Positions 1 to 8,397 of a stretch of DNA of 64,000 nucleotides are shown piece by piece. The stretch's first letter is position 1; every line of letters begins with the position of its first letter. Where the stretch lies: NCBI GenBank assembly GCA_041912595.1, contig JAYRMR010000001.1, positions 186,001-250,000 on the forward strand. Direction: 5' to 3'. Below the pieces are notes generated by a model. It saw nothing but the letters and a program-made list of their open reading frames with translations. It searched no databases and had not been told where the DNA came from. Position numbers and translations under genes: made by a program. This DNA comes from Roseateles_B sp041912595. Its GTDB lineage: Bacteria; Pseudomonadota; Gammaproteobacteria; Burkholderiales; Burkholderiaceae_C.

Positions 1-815
1 TGCCCGCCTGGCAGCGAGGCCGTGCGGACGTCCCGGCAGCGCTTGCGCCACTCGGCCGCCAGGTCGAAGTGCTGGTTCATCACGCCGGCTGCGCCGAAGA
101 AGACGAGCGTCGGGCACGCCACCTGCGTGCCGGCATCGGCCTGGTCCAGCGCCAGGTCCACCGTCGCCGCCGCGCGGTAGTCCGAGCAGGAGCCGTGGAT
201 CATGGCCGGATCGCGCCAGGACTGCCGGTAGTCGGCGAGCAGCGCGGGATCGAAGTCGCTCAGCCGCGTCTTGCCCCAGCCCAGCAGGCAGGTCTCGTAG
301 AAGAAGTCGGGGTCCGCCTCGATCAGCCGCTCCGGGAAGGGCTCGGGCTGCTGCAGGAAGTACCAGTGCCAGTAGGTGGCCGACACCCGGTGGTTCGTGT
401 CCATGAACATCGCCAGCGTGGGCACGATGTCCATGACCGTGAGCGAGCGCACCGCCTCGGGGTGGTCCAGCGCCAGGCGGTGCGCCGTGCGCCCGCCGCG
501 GTCATGGCCCACGACGTGGAACTGCTCGAAGCCCAGCTGCCGCATCAGCGCGAGCTGGTCTTGCGCGAAGGCCCGGAACGAGTAGTTCGAATGGTCCGGC
601 AGACAGCGCGGCTTCGATGATTGCCCATAACCCCGCAGATCCGCAGCGACGACCGTGAAGTGCCGGGCCAGCTGCGGCGCGACGCGGGCCCACATCGAGC
701 GCGTCTGCGGAAAGCCGTGCAGCAGCAGCACGGGCGGCCCGGACCCGCCGAGGTGGTAGGCGATGTCGACATCGCCCACGCGGGCCTGGGAGGACGTGAA
801 TCCGGGGAAGTCCAT
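1..815 (-). CDS. alpha/beta hydrolase, haloacetate dehalogenase/epoxide hydrolase-like (3' end off the window)
   Basis: Reading the minus strand from the ATG at 815 gives an alpha/beta-hydrolase fold protein of at least 271 residues that runs off the left edge. An oxyanion-hole HGFPQT motif is followed by VVGHDRGG, where the nucleophile is Asp rather than Ser. An Asp nucleophile in GHDRGG is typical of haloacetate and haloalkane dehalogenases and epoxide hydrolases, so hydrolysis of a carbon-halogen bond or an epoxide is the likely chemistry; the substrate cannot be told. An AGGAG lies just upstream of the start. Out-of-frame ORFs over this stretch are shadows. The C-terminal catalytic His may lie outside the window. 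Confidence 0.82.
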   Translation of the reverse strand, partial: MDFPGFTSSQARVGDVDIAYHLGGSGPPVLLLHGFPQTRSMWARVAPQLARHFTVVAADLRGYGQSSKPRCLPDHSNYSFRAFAQDQLALMRQLGFEQFHVVGHDRGGRTAHRLALDHPEAVRSLTVMDIVPTLAMFMDTNHRVSATYWHWYFLQQPEPFPERLIEADPDFFYETCLLGWGKTRLSDFDPALLADYRQSWRDPAMIHGSCSDYRAAATVDLALDQADAGTQVACPTLVFFGAAGVMNQHFDLAAEWRKRCRDVRTASLPGG

Positions 816-952
816 GGGCGGCTCCTGCTCGAATGGCGGACCCGGCCACGGGGAGCAGCCGGGTGGAGCGATGGTAGCGGCGGTCGCGGTCTTGGCGCCG
901 CCACTGAAGCCGCGCGCTGCCCTGCCCACGCTCTGCGGACCCGCCAAGAAAA

Positions 953-983
953 AAGCCCGGCAACCTATGCAGTTACCGGGCTT
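953..983 (-). terminator. Rho-independent terminator downstream of tRNA-Val
   Basis: The 12-base arm AAGCCCGGCAAC pairs with GTTACCGGGCTT (one mismatch) around a 7-base loop. On the minus strand the stem is followed by a T-rich tract, as expected for termination of the tRNA-Val transcript before the hydrolase gene. Confidence 0.7.
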
Positions 984-1044
984 CTTTGGGCACCCCGCCG
1001 AAGCGGGTCCTACCAATGAGATTGATCTGATCAATCTCCGAATT

Positions 1045-1121
1045 TGGTAGGCGCGATTGGATTCGAACCAACGACCCCCACCATGTCAAGGTGGTGCTCT
1101 AACCAACTGAGCTACGCGCCT
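1045..1121 (-). tRNA. tRNA-Val (anticodon GAC)
   Basis: The 77-nt cloverleaf on the minus strand has a 7-bp acceptor stem (AGGCGCG/CGCGCCT), a D-loop with TAGCTCAGTTGGTTAGAGC, an anticodon loop TTGACAT giving GAC, a T-arm with GGTTCGAATCC, and an encoded CCA at 1045-1047. GAC reads the valine codons GUC and GUU. It stands alone, with its own promoter just upstream and a hairpin terminator downstream. Confidence 0.97.
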
Positions 1122-1133
1122 GAAGAGCTTCGC

Positions 1134-1163
1134 ACTATAGCATGGATTTTTCGGCGTTGTCTA
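1134..1163 (-). promoter_or_regulatory. sigma70-type promoter of tRNA-Val
   Basis: On the minus strand TAGACA (1158-1163) and TATAGT (1134-1139) are separated by 18 bp and end about 12 bp before the tRNA 5' end. Both hexamers are close to the sigma70 consensus and the local sequence is AT-rich for this genome. Confidence 0.65.
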
Positions 1164-1226
1164 GTTTCTGGAAATTTTCTTCAAAAAGATGCGGTGCGGG
1201 CGATGGGTGGCGCGGGCAGCCCGGAC

Positions 1227-3497
1227 TCAACGGCGCCGCGCGCTGCGCACGCCGCTCACCTGCGTCACGGCCTGCAGGACCTTGGCGAGGCGGCCGGAGT
1301 CGCTCACCTCCACGGTCAGGCTGATCCAGCTGTTCGAGCCCTTGCTCTGCTTGCTGGGCTGCAGGCTCATGGCGGTGACGTTGAGCTTCTCCTTGGCGAA
1401 GACTTCCAGCACGTCGCGCAGCAGGTGCTGGCGCTCGAGGGCGTCGATGATGACGTCCACCGGATAGGCCAGGCTCTGCCCCGCCTTGCCGGACTGCTCG
1501 CCCCAGGTGACGGCAATGACGCGCTCGGGCGCGCGCTGGGCCATCTCGCGGAAGTTGCTGCAGTCGCAGCGGTGGATGGCCACGCCCTTGCCGCGGGTGA
1601 CGTAGCCGCTGATCTCGTCCGGCGGCGCCGGGCGGCAGCAGCGGGCGAGGTTGGTCAGCAGCGAATCGACGCCCACGACCAGCACGCCGCCCTGCCCCGC
1701 GCCCTTGCTGCCCGCCTTGGTGCGGCGCAGGGCCAGCTGCTCGTCGCTCTCGGGCTGCTGTTCCTGCGGGCGCAGCAGCAGCTCGATGTTGCGCAGGGAG
1801 TATTCGTCCTTGCCCACCACCTCGAACAGCGCATCGGCATTCTTGAAGCCCAGGCGCGAGGCCAGGTCCTCCAGCTTGATGGCGGTGCGGCCCTCGCGCT
1901 GCAGCAGCTTCTCGACCAGCTCGCGGCCCTTGGCCACGGTCTGCGCCTGCGCCTGCGCGTTGAACCAGGCACGGACCTTGGCACGGCTGCGCTGGCTCTG
2001 CAGATAGCCCAGCTCGGCGTTGAGCCAGTCAAGCGAAGGCCCGCCGCCTTCCTTGAGCGCGCTGATCTCGATGGTCTGCCCGCTCTGCAGCGGCGTGTTC
2101 AGCGGCACCATCTGGCCGTCGACCTTGGCGCCGCGGCAGCGGTGGCCGAGGTCCGTGTGCACGGCGTAGGCGAAGTCCACGGGCGTGGAGCCGGCACTCA
2201 GCTCGACGACGGCGGACTGCGGCGTGAAGACGTAGATGCGGTCATCGAAGACGCCCGGCGCCTCGTTGCTGACGTAGTCCCGCTCCCAGGCCAGCAGCTG
2301 GCGCAGTACGGCCTTGCGGGCCTGCGCGACCTGCTCCTCGAAGTCCCCCGCGGCCGCCACGCCGGCATAGCCCTTGGTGCCGGCTTCCTTGTAGGCCCAG
2401 TGCGCCGCCACGCCATGCTCGGCGTGCTCGTGCATCGCGCGGGTGCGGATCTGCACCTCCATGGCCTTGTCGTCCGCACCCCGCACGACGGTGTGCAGGG
2501 ACTGGTAGCCATTGGGCTTGGGCTTGGCGATGTAGTCGTCGAACTCGCCCGCCACCGGCTGGTACTTCTCGTGCAGATGGCTCAGCACGGCGTAGCAGTC
2601 CGCCACGTCCTTGACGATCACGCGCAGCGCGCGCAGGTCGAAGACGCGCTCGAGGCTCAGGCTCTTGCCCTGCATCTTCTTCCAGATGCTGTAGAGGTGC
2701 TTGGGGCGGCCCTGCACCTCGGCCTCGATGCCCAGCGCGCGCAGCTCCTGCACCAGGCCCACGCGCGCGAACTCGACATTGACCTCGCGCTCCAGACGCT
2801 TCTCGTCCAGGCTGCGGGCGATGGCCTTGTAGGTCTCGGGCTCCAGGAAGCGGAAGGACAGGTCCTCCAGCTCCCACTTGATCTGCCAGATGCCCAGACG
2901 GTTGGCCAGCGGGGCGAAGACCTGCAGCGACTCCGTCGCCAGCGCCTGCGGGCAGGGCTTCTTGCTGGCGGCGTAGAAGCGCAGCGTCTGCAGGCGCGAG
3001 GCCAGGCGCAGCAGCACCACGCGCAGATCGCGCGAGAAGGCCAGCAGCATCTTGCGCACGCGCTCCGTCTGCTGCTGACGCTGCTCTTCCTCGACCAGCG
3101 CCTCGCGTGCCGCGCGCTGGATCTGCACCAGCTTGCGCGTGTGCGTCACGAGGCTGGCGTAGCTCTCGCCGAAGGCCTTGGTGACGATCTCCTCGGGCTT
3201 GTTGAGGAAATCGCCCGCATAGACGAGGTAGGCCGCCGCCTGCATGGCCGGTGCAGCGCCCACGCCCGCGAGCAGGGCCGCCACGCCGTCGGCATGGGCA
3301 AGCGCATCCTCGCCGGTGTCCAGGGGCTGGCCGCGCAGCAGCGGTTCGGCAAAGGCGCGGGCCCGGGCCACGGGCAGCAGGGGCGGCGCGTCCGTGTGCG
3401 GATCGACGCCGGGCAGTGCGGTAGGCAGGTCGGCGTCGGCCAGCGCGACGATGGGCGCGGCGTGCTCGGCGGCGTGGGAAGTGACTCCGGTCTTCAT
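1227..3497 (-). CDS. relA: GTP pyrophosphokinase RelA, (p)ppGpp synthetase
   Basis: This 756-residue long RSH protein makes the stringent-response alarmone (p)ppGpp from GTP/GDP and ATP when uncharged tRNA stalls the ribosome. The synthetase core is intact (RPKHLYSIWKKMQ, VFDLRALRVIV, FDDYIAKPKPNGYQSLH, QIRTRAMHEHAEHGVAAHW). It is followed by a TGS domain (RIYVFTPQ... VDFAYAVHTDLGHRC), a CC-containing zinc-finger region (LTNLARCCRP) and a C-terminal ACT domain. The N-terminal hydrolase domain is degenerate: the HD and ED metal ligands are absent around residues 90-103 (YLVYAGDFLNKPEE). It is therefore RelA rather than bifunctional SpoT. Its start overlaps the stop of the upstream hydrolase gene (ATGA), so the two are probably cotranscribed. 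Confidence 0.96.
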   Translation of the reverse strand: MKTGVTSHAAEHAAPIVALADADLPTALPGVDPHTDAPPLLPVARARAFAEPLLRGQPLDTGEDALAHADGVAALLAGVGAAPAMQAAAYLVYAGDFLNKPEEIVTKAFGESYASLVTHTRKLVQIQRAAREALVEEEQRQQQTERVRKMLLAFSRDLRVVLLRLASRLQTLRFYAASKKPCPQALATESLQVFAPLANRLGIWQIKWELEDLSFRFLEPETYKAIARSLDEKRLEREVNVEFARVGLVQELRALGIEAEVQGRPKHLYSIWKKMQGKSLSLERVFDLRALRVIVKDVADCYAVLSHLHEKYQPVAGEFDDYIAKPKPNGYQSLHTVVRGADDKAMEVQIRTRAMHEHAEHGVAAHWAYKEAGTKGYAGVAAAGDFEEQVAQARKAVLRQLLAWERDYVSNEAPGVFDDRIYVFTPQSAVVELSAGSTPVDFAYAVHTDLGHRCRGAKVDGQMVPLNTPLQSGQTIEISALKEGGGPSLDWLNAELGYLQSQRSRAKVRAWFNAQAQAQTVAKGRELVEKLLQREGRTAIKLEDLASRLGFKNADALFEVVGKDEYSLRNIELLLRPQEQQPESDEQLALRRTKAGSKGAGQGGVLVVGVDSLLTNLARCCRPAPPDEISGYVTRGKGVAIHRCDCSNFREMAQRAPERVIAVTWGEQSGKAGQSLAYPVDVIIDALERQHLLRDVLEVFAKEKLNVTAMSLQPSKQSKGSNSWISLTVEVSDSGRLAKVLQAVTQVSGVRSARRR

Positions 3498-4360
3498 GCG
3501 CGCTTCAGGAACTCCTCGACGACGGCGATCTGCGCGGCGTCGCTGAACATGGGGGCATGCCCCGTGCCGGGGATCTCGACCAGCTCGGCGCGCGGGCCGC
3601 GCTGCGTCATGGCCTCGGCGGTGGCGCGGGAGAGCAGGTCGGACTCCGCGCCGCGGATGAGCAGCGTCGGCATGCGCAGGCTGTCATAGCCCGCCCACAG
3701 CATCTGCTCGGCCGCCCGTGCGATCTCGGGCGTCACGGCCGCCACCGCCTGCGCGATGGCCGGGTCGTAGTGCAGCTTGAGCTGCTCGCCCTCGGGGCGG
3801 AACATGGGGCGGCTCAGGGCGAGCCAGTCCTCGTCGCTGAAGGTGCCGAAGCCCGCCGAGATGGTGCGCAGATAGGCGGCACCCTCCTCCACCGTGTGGA
3901 AACGCAGCGGCTGGCCGAGGTAGCTGCCGATGCGCTGCAGCGCCGCGGGCTCGATGCTCGGGCCGACGTCGTTGAGCACCAGACGGCGGATGGGGGTGCC
4001 GGGCAGCGAGGCCAGCCCCAGGCCGATCAGCCCGCCCATGGACGTGCCGATCCAGTCCACCTGCTCCACATCGAGCCGGGCGATCAGCGTGACCATATCC
4101 GCCACATAGGTGGGGATCTGGTAGGCGGCGGGGTTCTTGAGCCAGTCGCTGCGGCCGCGGCCGACGACGTCGGGGCAGATCACGCGCCAGTCGCGGCTCA
4201 GGTGGCGGGCCAGGCGGTCGAAGTCCCGGCCCTGGCGGGCCAGGCCGTGCGCGCAGACCAGCACGCGCGGGTTGTCCCGGGCGCCCCATTCCCAGTACGC
4301 CATGCGGTGCAGGCCGGTGGCGCTGAGGCAGCGCAGGGTATTCAGCAGCGGTTCAGACAT
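3494..4360 (-). CDS. alpha/beta hydrolase
   Basis: The 288-residue protein begins at the ATG at 4360. It shows CAHGLARQG (oxyanion region), GTSMGG with a Ser nucleophile, a late Asp region (LLIRGAESDLL) and a His in GTGHAPMF, which make a complete Ser-His-Asp triad. It belongs to the broad esterase/C-C hydrolase group and its substrate is not identifiable. The longer frame reaching 5284 is antisense to the dehydrogenase gene and not real. It lies directly upstream of relA with a 4-base overlap, and is divergent from the 3-hydroxybutyrate dehydrogenase gene. It may be a depolymerase or oligomer hydrolase linked to hydroxybutyrate use, but only the context hints at this. Confidence 0.88.
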   Translation of the reverse strand: MSEPLLNTLRCLSATGLHRMAYWEWGARDNPRVLVCAHGLARQGRDFDRLARHLSRDWRVICPDVVGRGRSDWLKNPAAYQIPTYVADMVTLIARLDVEQVDWIGTSMGGLIGLGLASLPGTPIRRLVLNDVGPSIEPAALQRIGSYLGQPLRFHTVEEGAAYLRTISAGFGTFSDEDWLALSRPMFRPEGEQLKLHYDPAIAQAVAAVTPEIARAAEQMLWAGYDSLRMPTLLIRGAESDLLSRATAEAMTQRGPRAELVEIPGTGHAPMFSDAAQIAVVEEFLKRA

Positions 4361-4492
4361 TGTTTGTATCCTCGCGAGGAGCACGGGGCCGTCCCGCAGT
4401 CCACCAGCCCTCTTCGGGCCCTGGCAGGCATTCTGCACCGGCTTGCAGGCCCCTCCACCGAAAGCCCAAGCAGACCCAAGAAAGGAATTCAC

Positions 4493-5263
4493 ATGTTGAA
4501 AGGCAAGACCGCCCTGGTGACCGGTTCCACGAGCGGCATCGGGCTGGGCATGGCCCTGGCCCTGGCCCGCGAGGGCGTGAACATCGTGCTGAACGGCTTC
4601 GGCGACGCCGAGGGCCCGCAGGCCGAGGTGGCCGCGCTGGGCGTGAAGGCGGGCTACCACGGCGCCGACATGAGCCAGCCGGACGACATCGCTGCGCTGA
4701 TGGCCTATGCCGAGCGCGAGTTCGGCGGCATCGACATCCTCGTCAACAACGCCGGCATCCAGCACGTGGCGCCGGTGCAGGACTTCCCCACCGAGCGCTG
4801 GGACGCCATCATCGCCATCAACCTGAGCTCGGCCTTCCACACGACGCGCCTCGCGCTGCCGGGCATGCTGGCCAAGGGCTGGGGGCGGATCATCAACGTG
4901 GCCTCGGTCCACGGCCTGGTGGCCTCGGCGCAGAAGTCGGCCTATGTGGCGGCCAAGCACGGGCTGGTGGGCTTCACCAAGGCCGTCGCGCTGGAGACGG
5001 CCACGAGCCCGGTGACCGTCAACGCCATCTGCCCCGGCTGGGTGCTGACGCCGCTGGTGCAGAAGCAGGTCGATGCGCGCGCCGCCGCCGACGGCGTGGA
5101 CAACGCGGAGGCCAAGCGCCGCCTGCTGGCCGAGAAGCAGCCCTCGCTGCAGTTCACGACGCCCGAGCAGCTGGGCGCGCTGGCGGTGTTCCTGTGCTCG
5201 GAGGCCGCGTCCAATGTGCGCGGCCAGGCCTGGAGCCTGGACGGCGGCTGGACCGCCCAGTAA
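4493..5263 (+). CDS. bdhA: 3-hydroxybutyrate dehydrogenase (SDR family)
   Basis: The 256-residue classical short-chain dehydrogenase has the NAD-binding TGSTSGIG, NNAGIQHVAPVQDFP, the catalytic Ser in NVASVHG and the YVAAK Tyr/Lys pair. Length, the GIQHVAPV segment and the C-terminal ending GQAWSLDGGWTAQ match bacterial D-3-hydroxybutyrate dehydrogenases, which oxidise 3-hydroxybutyrate to acetoacetate with NAD in polyhydroxybutyrate breakdown. The start is set by AAAGGAATTC just upstream of the ATG. It is divergent from the alpha/beta hydrolase gene. Another SDR specificity remains possible. Confidence 0.9.
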   Translation: MLKGKTALVTGSTSGIGLGMALALAREGVNIVLNGFGDAEGPQAEVAALGVKAGYHGADMSQPDDIAALMAYAEREFGGIDILVNNAGIQHVAPVQDFPTERWDAIIAINLSSAFHTTRLALPGMLAKGWGRIINVASVHGLVASAQKSAYVAAKHGLVGFTKAVALETATSPVTVNAICPGWVLTPLVQKQVDARAAADGVDNAEAKRRLLAEKQPSLQFTTPEQLGALAVFLCSEAASNVRGQAWSLDGGWTAQ

Positions 5264-5285
5264 CTCGACAAAAAGCCGCGCCAAT

Positions 5286-5311
5286 GGGCCGCCTGCGGCT
5301 GCAGGCAGCCC
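5286..5311. terminator. hairpin between convergent bdhA and SIMPL-domain genes
   Basis: The arm GGGCCGCCTGC pairs with GCAGGCAGCCC around GGCT (one G-T mismatch). It lies between two convergent stop codons (5263 and 5319). The minus strand has a run of five T about 13 bases after the stem. It may stop both transcripts; the T-tract is not ideally placed. Confidence 0.45.
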
Positions 5312-5318
5312 CCTTGGC

Positions 5319-6050
5319 TCAGCGCTTCATCACGACGGAGCCGTTGACGCTGACGGCGACCGTCGCCTTGCCGGCCTCGACGGGCAGCGCCTCGTCCATG
5401 GATGCGGCCGCGGCCTTCATGCGCAGCGCGGGCGCCGCCATGGGCATGGGCGCGGCGTCTTGCGTGTTGACGCTGACCTCGCCGATGTCATAGGCGCTGA
5501 AGCCGAACTGCTTGGCGTACTCCGCGGCCCGGGCCTTGAACTGGGCGATGGCCTGCGCCACCACCGCGGTCTCCTGCTGCTCGCGGGCCTCCTTGGACAG
5601 GCTGTAGCCCACCCGCGCAATGCTCATGGTGCCGATGCGGCCGGTGAGCTCCGAAATGGCGCCGATGTTCTTGCCCTCGACCATCAGCTCGGCCGAGCCC
5701 TGCCAGCCGTTGATATAGGTCTGGCCGTTCTTGCTGCCGTAGCGCGGGTACATGGAGAAGTTGCCCGTCTGCACCTCGACCTGGCCCGGCTTGGCGATCT
5801 TCTTCGCCTCGGCGAGCGCCGCGTCCAGGGCCTGCTTCAGGGCCAGCTGGACCGCGGCGGCGTTGCTGCCGTCCTTGGTGGTGGAGAAGACCACGCCGAG
5901 CGTGTCGCGCGAGACCTCCACGCTGGCCGTGGCCGACAGGTTCAGGCGGTCCCGGGGCAGCGGGCTCGCGGCCTGCTGGGCGGCCGCCGGCAGGGTGGCC
6001 GCGGCCAGGACGAGGCCGGCCCAGCCGGTGCGTTGCAGTCGATTCTTCAT
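5319..6050 (-). CDS. SIMPL (DUF541) domain periplasmic protein
   Basis: The 243-residue protein begins at the ATG at 6050, preceded by GGAGGAATGC. A signal peptide (positively charged start, hydrophobic stretch, cut near AAAQQ) indicates the periplasm. The mature part matches the SIMPL family in layout: LNLSATASVEVSRDTLGVVFST, a central NFSMYPRYGSKNGQTYINGWQGSAEL and a C-terminal TVAVSVNGSVVMKR. The family is widespread in envelope-stress settings (YggE in E. coli lowers oxidative stress), but the biochemical role is not known. A downstream hairpin separates it from bdhA; the OmpR-type gene is divergent. Confidence 0.85.
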   Translation of the reverse strand: MKNRLQRTGWAGLVLAAATLPAAAQQAASPLPRDRLNLSATASVEVSRDTLGVVFSTTKDGSNAAAVQLALKQALDAALAEAKKIAKPGQVEVQTGNFSMYPRYGSKNGQTYINGWQGSAELMVEGKNIGAISELTGRIGTMSIARVGYSLSKEAREQQETAVVAQAIAQFKARAAEYAKQFGFSAYDIGEVSVNTQDAAPMPMAAPALRMKAAAASMDEALPVEAGKATVAVSVNGSVVMKR

Positions 6051-6154
6051 GCATTCCTCCGTGCAGACAGTGCAGCCCCGACCATAGCAGCACAGGGCTT
6101 GCGACCCCACAACGGACGGCGCCGCGGGGCCGTTGGCAGCGCCAGGGCGAGGTT

Positions 6155-6170
6155 GTTACCAAACCGTAAC
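6155..6170. promoter_or_regulatory. inverted repeat upstream of the OmpR-type regulator
   Basis: GTTACCAAACCGTAAC is a perfect 5-bp inverted repeat with a 6-bp spacer. It sits in the 195-bp divergent region, about 75 bp before the response-regulator start, and is followed by a looser repeat (GTTGAAACGG, GGTTGCG). It could be an operator for autoregulation by the OmpR-type protein. The assignment is by position only. Confidence 0.3.
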
Positions 6171-6245
6171 GACTGTTGAAACGGTTGCGATTCATGGCGC
6201 GAACAGGCCCACAATGGCGCTGTTACATTTTCCCGGAGTCCCCTC

Positions 6246-6974
6246 ATGAGCACCAGCAACCGCGCCAACCGCATCCTCGTCGTCGATGACGATGCCCGCA
6301 TCCGCGACCTGCTGCGCCGCTACCTGACGCAGGAGGGCTTCGAAGTGCTGCTCGCGGAAGACAGCAAGGCGCTGAACAAGCAGCTGACCCGCGAGACGGT
6401 GGATCTCATCGTGCTGGACCTGATGATGCCCGGCGAGGACGGCCTGTCCATCTGCCGCCGCCTGCGCGCCGCCAATGACAGCACGCCCATCATCATGCTC
6501 ACCGCCAAGGTCGAGGAAGTGGACCGCATCGTGGGCCTGGAAGTGGGCGCCGACGACTACCTGGCCAAGCCCTTCAACCCGCGCGAGCTGCTCGCCCGCA
6601 TCAACGCCGTGCTGCGCCGCCGCCCGGCCATGGAGGCGCCCGGTGCGCCGTCCAAGGAGCCGATGACGGTCAGCTTCGGGCCCTTCGAGTTCGACCTGGC
6701 CCTGCGCCGTCTGTCCAAGAACGGCGAGCCCCTGCCCCTGACCACGGGCGAGTTCTCCATGCTCAAGGCCCTCGTGCGCCACCCGCGCCAGCCGCTCTCG
6801 CGGGACAAGCTGGCGCAGCTGGCCCGCGGTCGCGAGTTCGAGCCCTTCGACCGCAGCCTGGACGTGCAGATCTCGCGCCTGCGCAAGCTGCTGGAGTCCG
6901 ACCCGGCCCAGCCCCGCTACATCCAGACGGTCTGGGGCGTGGGCTACGTCTTCGTGCCTGACGAGAACAGCTGA
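6246..6974 (+). CDS. ompR: OmpR-family response regulator
   Basis: The 242-residue protein has an N-terminal receiver with the acidic pair in LVVDDDAR, phospho-acceptor Asp58 (IVLDLMMPGEDG), Thr in MLTAK and Lys108 (YLAKPF). A winged-helix DNA-binding domain follows at about residues 145-240, ending in SRLRKLLESDPAQPRYIQTVWGVGYVFVP. It pairs with the histidine kinase that starts 74 bp downstream. In Bordetella and Burkholderia the equivalent pair is called RisA/RisS, related to OmpR/EnvZ, and responds to osmotic or acid conditions. The target genes here are unknown. An inverted repeat upstream may serve autoregulation. Confidence 0.92.
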   Translation: MSTSNRANRILVVDDDARIRDLLRRYLTQEGFEVLLAEDSKALNKQLTRETVDLIVLDLMMPGEDGLSICRRLRAANDSTPIIMLTAKVEEVDRIVGLEVGADDYLAKPFNPRELLARINAVLRRRPAMEAPGAPSKEPMTVSFGPFEFDLALRRLSKNGEPLPLTTGEFSMLKALVRHPRQPLSRDKLAQLARGREFEPFDRSLDVQISRLRKLLESDPAQPRYIQTVWGVGYVFVPDENS

Positions 6975-7048
6975 TCCCCTCCCCCGCCGACGCCGGCCCG
7001 CCGAGGCCGCCGTCGCCCGACGCTGCCCGCCGGACACGCCGAGCGCCC

Positions 7049-8377
7049 ATGCCGCAACCGCCCAAGATCCTCGCCTTCAATCTGTTCTGGCGCACCTTCG
7101 CGCTGCTGGCCGCGCTGCTGGCCGGCGCGGTGTTCGCCTGGCAGCTGACCTTCCGGGCGCTGGACGCCGAGCCCCGCGCCCTGGAGTCCGCTCACCAGCT
7201 GGCGGGCCTGGTGAACCTCTGCCGCTCGGCCATGGCCGCGACGGACGGGGTCAACCGCGTGGCGATGATCAAGTCGCTGACCTACACGCGGGACATCCAG
7301 GTCGAGGTCGCCGAGGCCACGGACCAGTGGGTGGACTACGGCAACAGCGGCTTCACCCGCCAGCTCGTCCAGGCCCTGCAGCAGCGCCTGGGCGCCGACA
7401 CCGTGGTGGCCGGCAGCCTCAACGGGGACGCCGGGCTGTGGGTGCGCTTCAGCATCGACACCGAGCACTACTGGCTGCGCACCAATCCCGAGCCCATGTC
7501 CGCGAAGCTCACCGCCAACTGGTGGTGGCTCCTGATCGCGCTGCTGGTGACCATCCTCGGCTCCGCCCTCATCGCGCGGCTGATCAACCACCCGCTGCGC
7601 GAGCTCGCCACCGCCGCGGGCCGCATCCGCGAGGGCGAGTACGACTCCCGCCTCGACGAGAGCACGCTGACCAGCGAGATCCGCGAGGTCAACATGGGCT
7701 TCAACCGCATGGCGCGGGACCTCGCCAAGATGGAAGAGGACCGCAGCGTGATGCTGGCGGGCATCTCCCATGACCTGCGCACCCCGCTGGCGCGCCTGCG
7801 GCTCGAGGCCGAGATGAGCGTCACGGACGAGCTGGCCCGCCAGTACATGGCACAGGACATCGACCAGCTCGACGCCATCATCAACAAGTTCATGGACTAC
7901 GCCCGCCCCAGCGAGCTGGCCCTGCACCCCATCAAGCTGCGCGACGTCGCCGAGCGCGAGGCCCAGGGCTTCCGTGACCCGTCCCAGATCCGCATCCAGA
8001 ACAATGTGCCGGCGGACATCAAGGTCTGGGCGGACGAGGTCGAGCTGGGCCGCATCTTCCTGAACATCATGGAGAACGCGCGCCGCTACGGCCACCTGCC
8101 GGACCTGCCCACGCTGATGCTGGTGACGGCCAAGGTGCAGGGCGCGGAGGTGCTGATCACGCTGCGCGACCACGGCCCCGGCGTGCCGCAGGACAAGCTC
8201 GACAAGCTCACCACGCCCTTCTTCCGCGGCGACGCCGCCCGCACGGCGGCCACTGGCGCCGGCCTGGGCCTCGCCATCGTCGAGAAGTCGGTGCAGCGCC
8301 AGGGCGGCAAGCTCTCCATGCGCAACGCGGACGACGGCGGCCTCGTCACGCAGATCCGGCTGCGCAAGGCGCAGTAA
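7049..8377 (+). CDS. envZ: EnvZ/RisS-type sensor histidine kinase
   Basis: This 442-residue inner-membrane kinase has one transmembrane helix near residues 13-33, a periplasmic sensor of about 120 residues and a second helix near 157-178. A HAMP segment follows, then the H-box GISHDLRTPLARL with phospho-acceptor His241. The ATPase part has an N-box (NIMENARRYG), G1 (DHGPGVP) and G2 (GAGLGLAIV). It should phosphorylate the OmpR-type regulator encoded just upstream. The gene ends 20 bp from the convergent ispF stop. The signal sensed cannot be read from the sequence. Confidence 0.92.
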   Translation: MPQPPKILAFNLFWRTFALLAALLAGAVFAWQLTFRALDAEPRALESAHQLAGLVNLCRSAMAATDGVNRVAMIKSLTYTRDIQVEVAEATDQWVDYGNSGFTRQLVQALQQRLGADTVVAGSLNGDAGLWVRFSIDTEHYWLRTNPEPMSAKLTANWWWLLIALLVTILGSALIARLINHPLRELATAAGRIREGEYDSRLDESTLTSEIREVNMGFNRMARDLAKMEEDRSVMLAGISHDLRTPLARLRLEAEMSVTDELARQYMAQDIDQLDAIINKFMDYARPSELALHPIKLRDVAEREAQGFRDPSQIRIQNNVPADIKVWADEVELGRIFLNIMENARRYGHLPDLPTLMLVTAKVQGAEVLITLRDHGPGVPQDKLDKLTTPFFRGDAARTAATGAGLGLAIVEKSVQRQGGKLSMRNADDGGLVTQIRLRKAQ

Positions 8378-8397
8378 GGCCCCGCGGGGCCGGAGCC

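Noticed and set aside
1044..3689. 881-residue plus-strand ORF over relA
   Set aside because: Antisense shadow of relA in a GC-rich genome: low-complexity Leu/Ala/Gly/Arg composition, no domain, no start signal.
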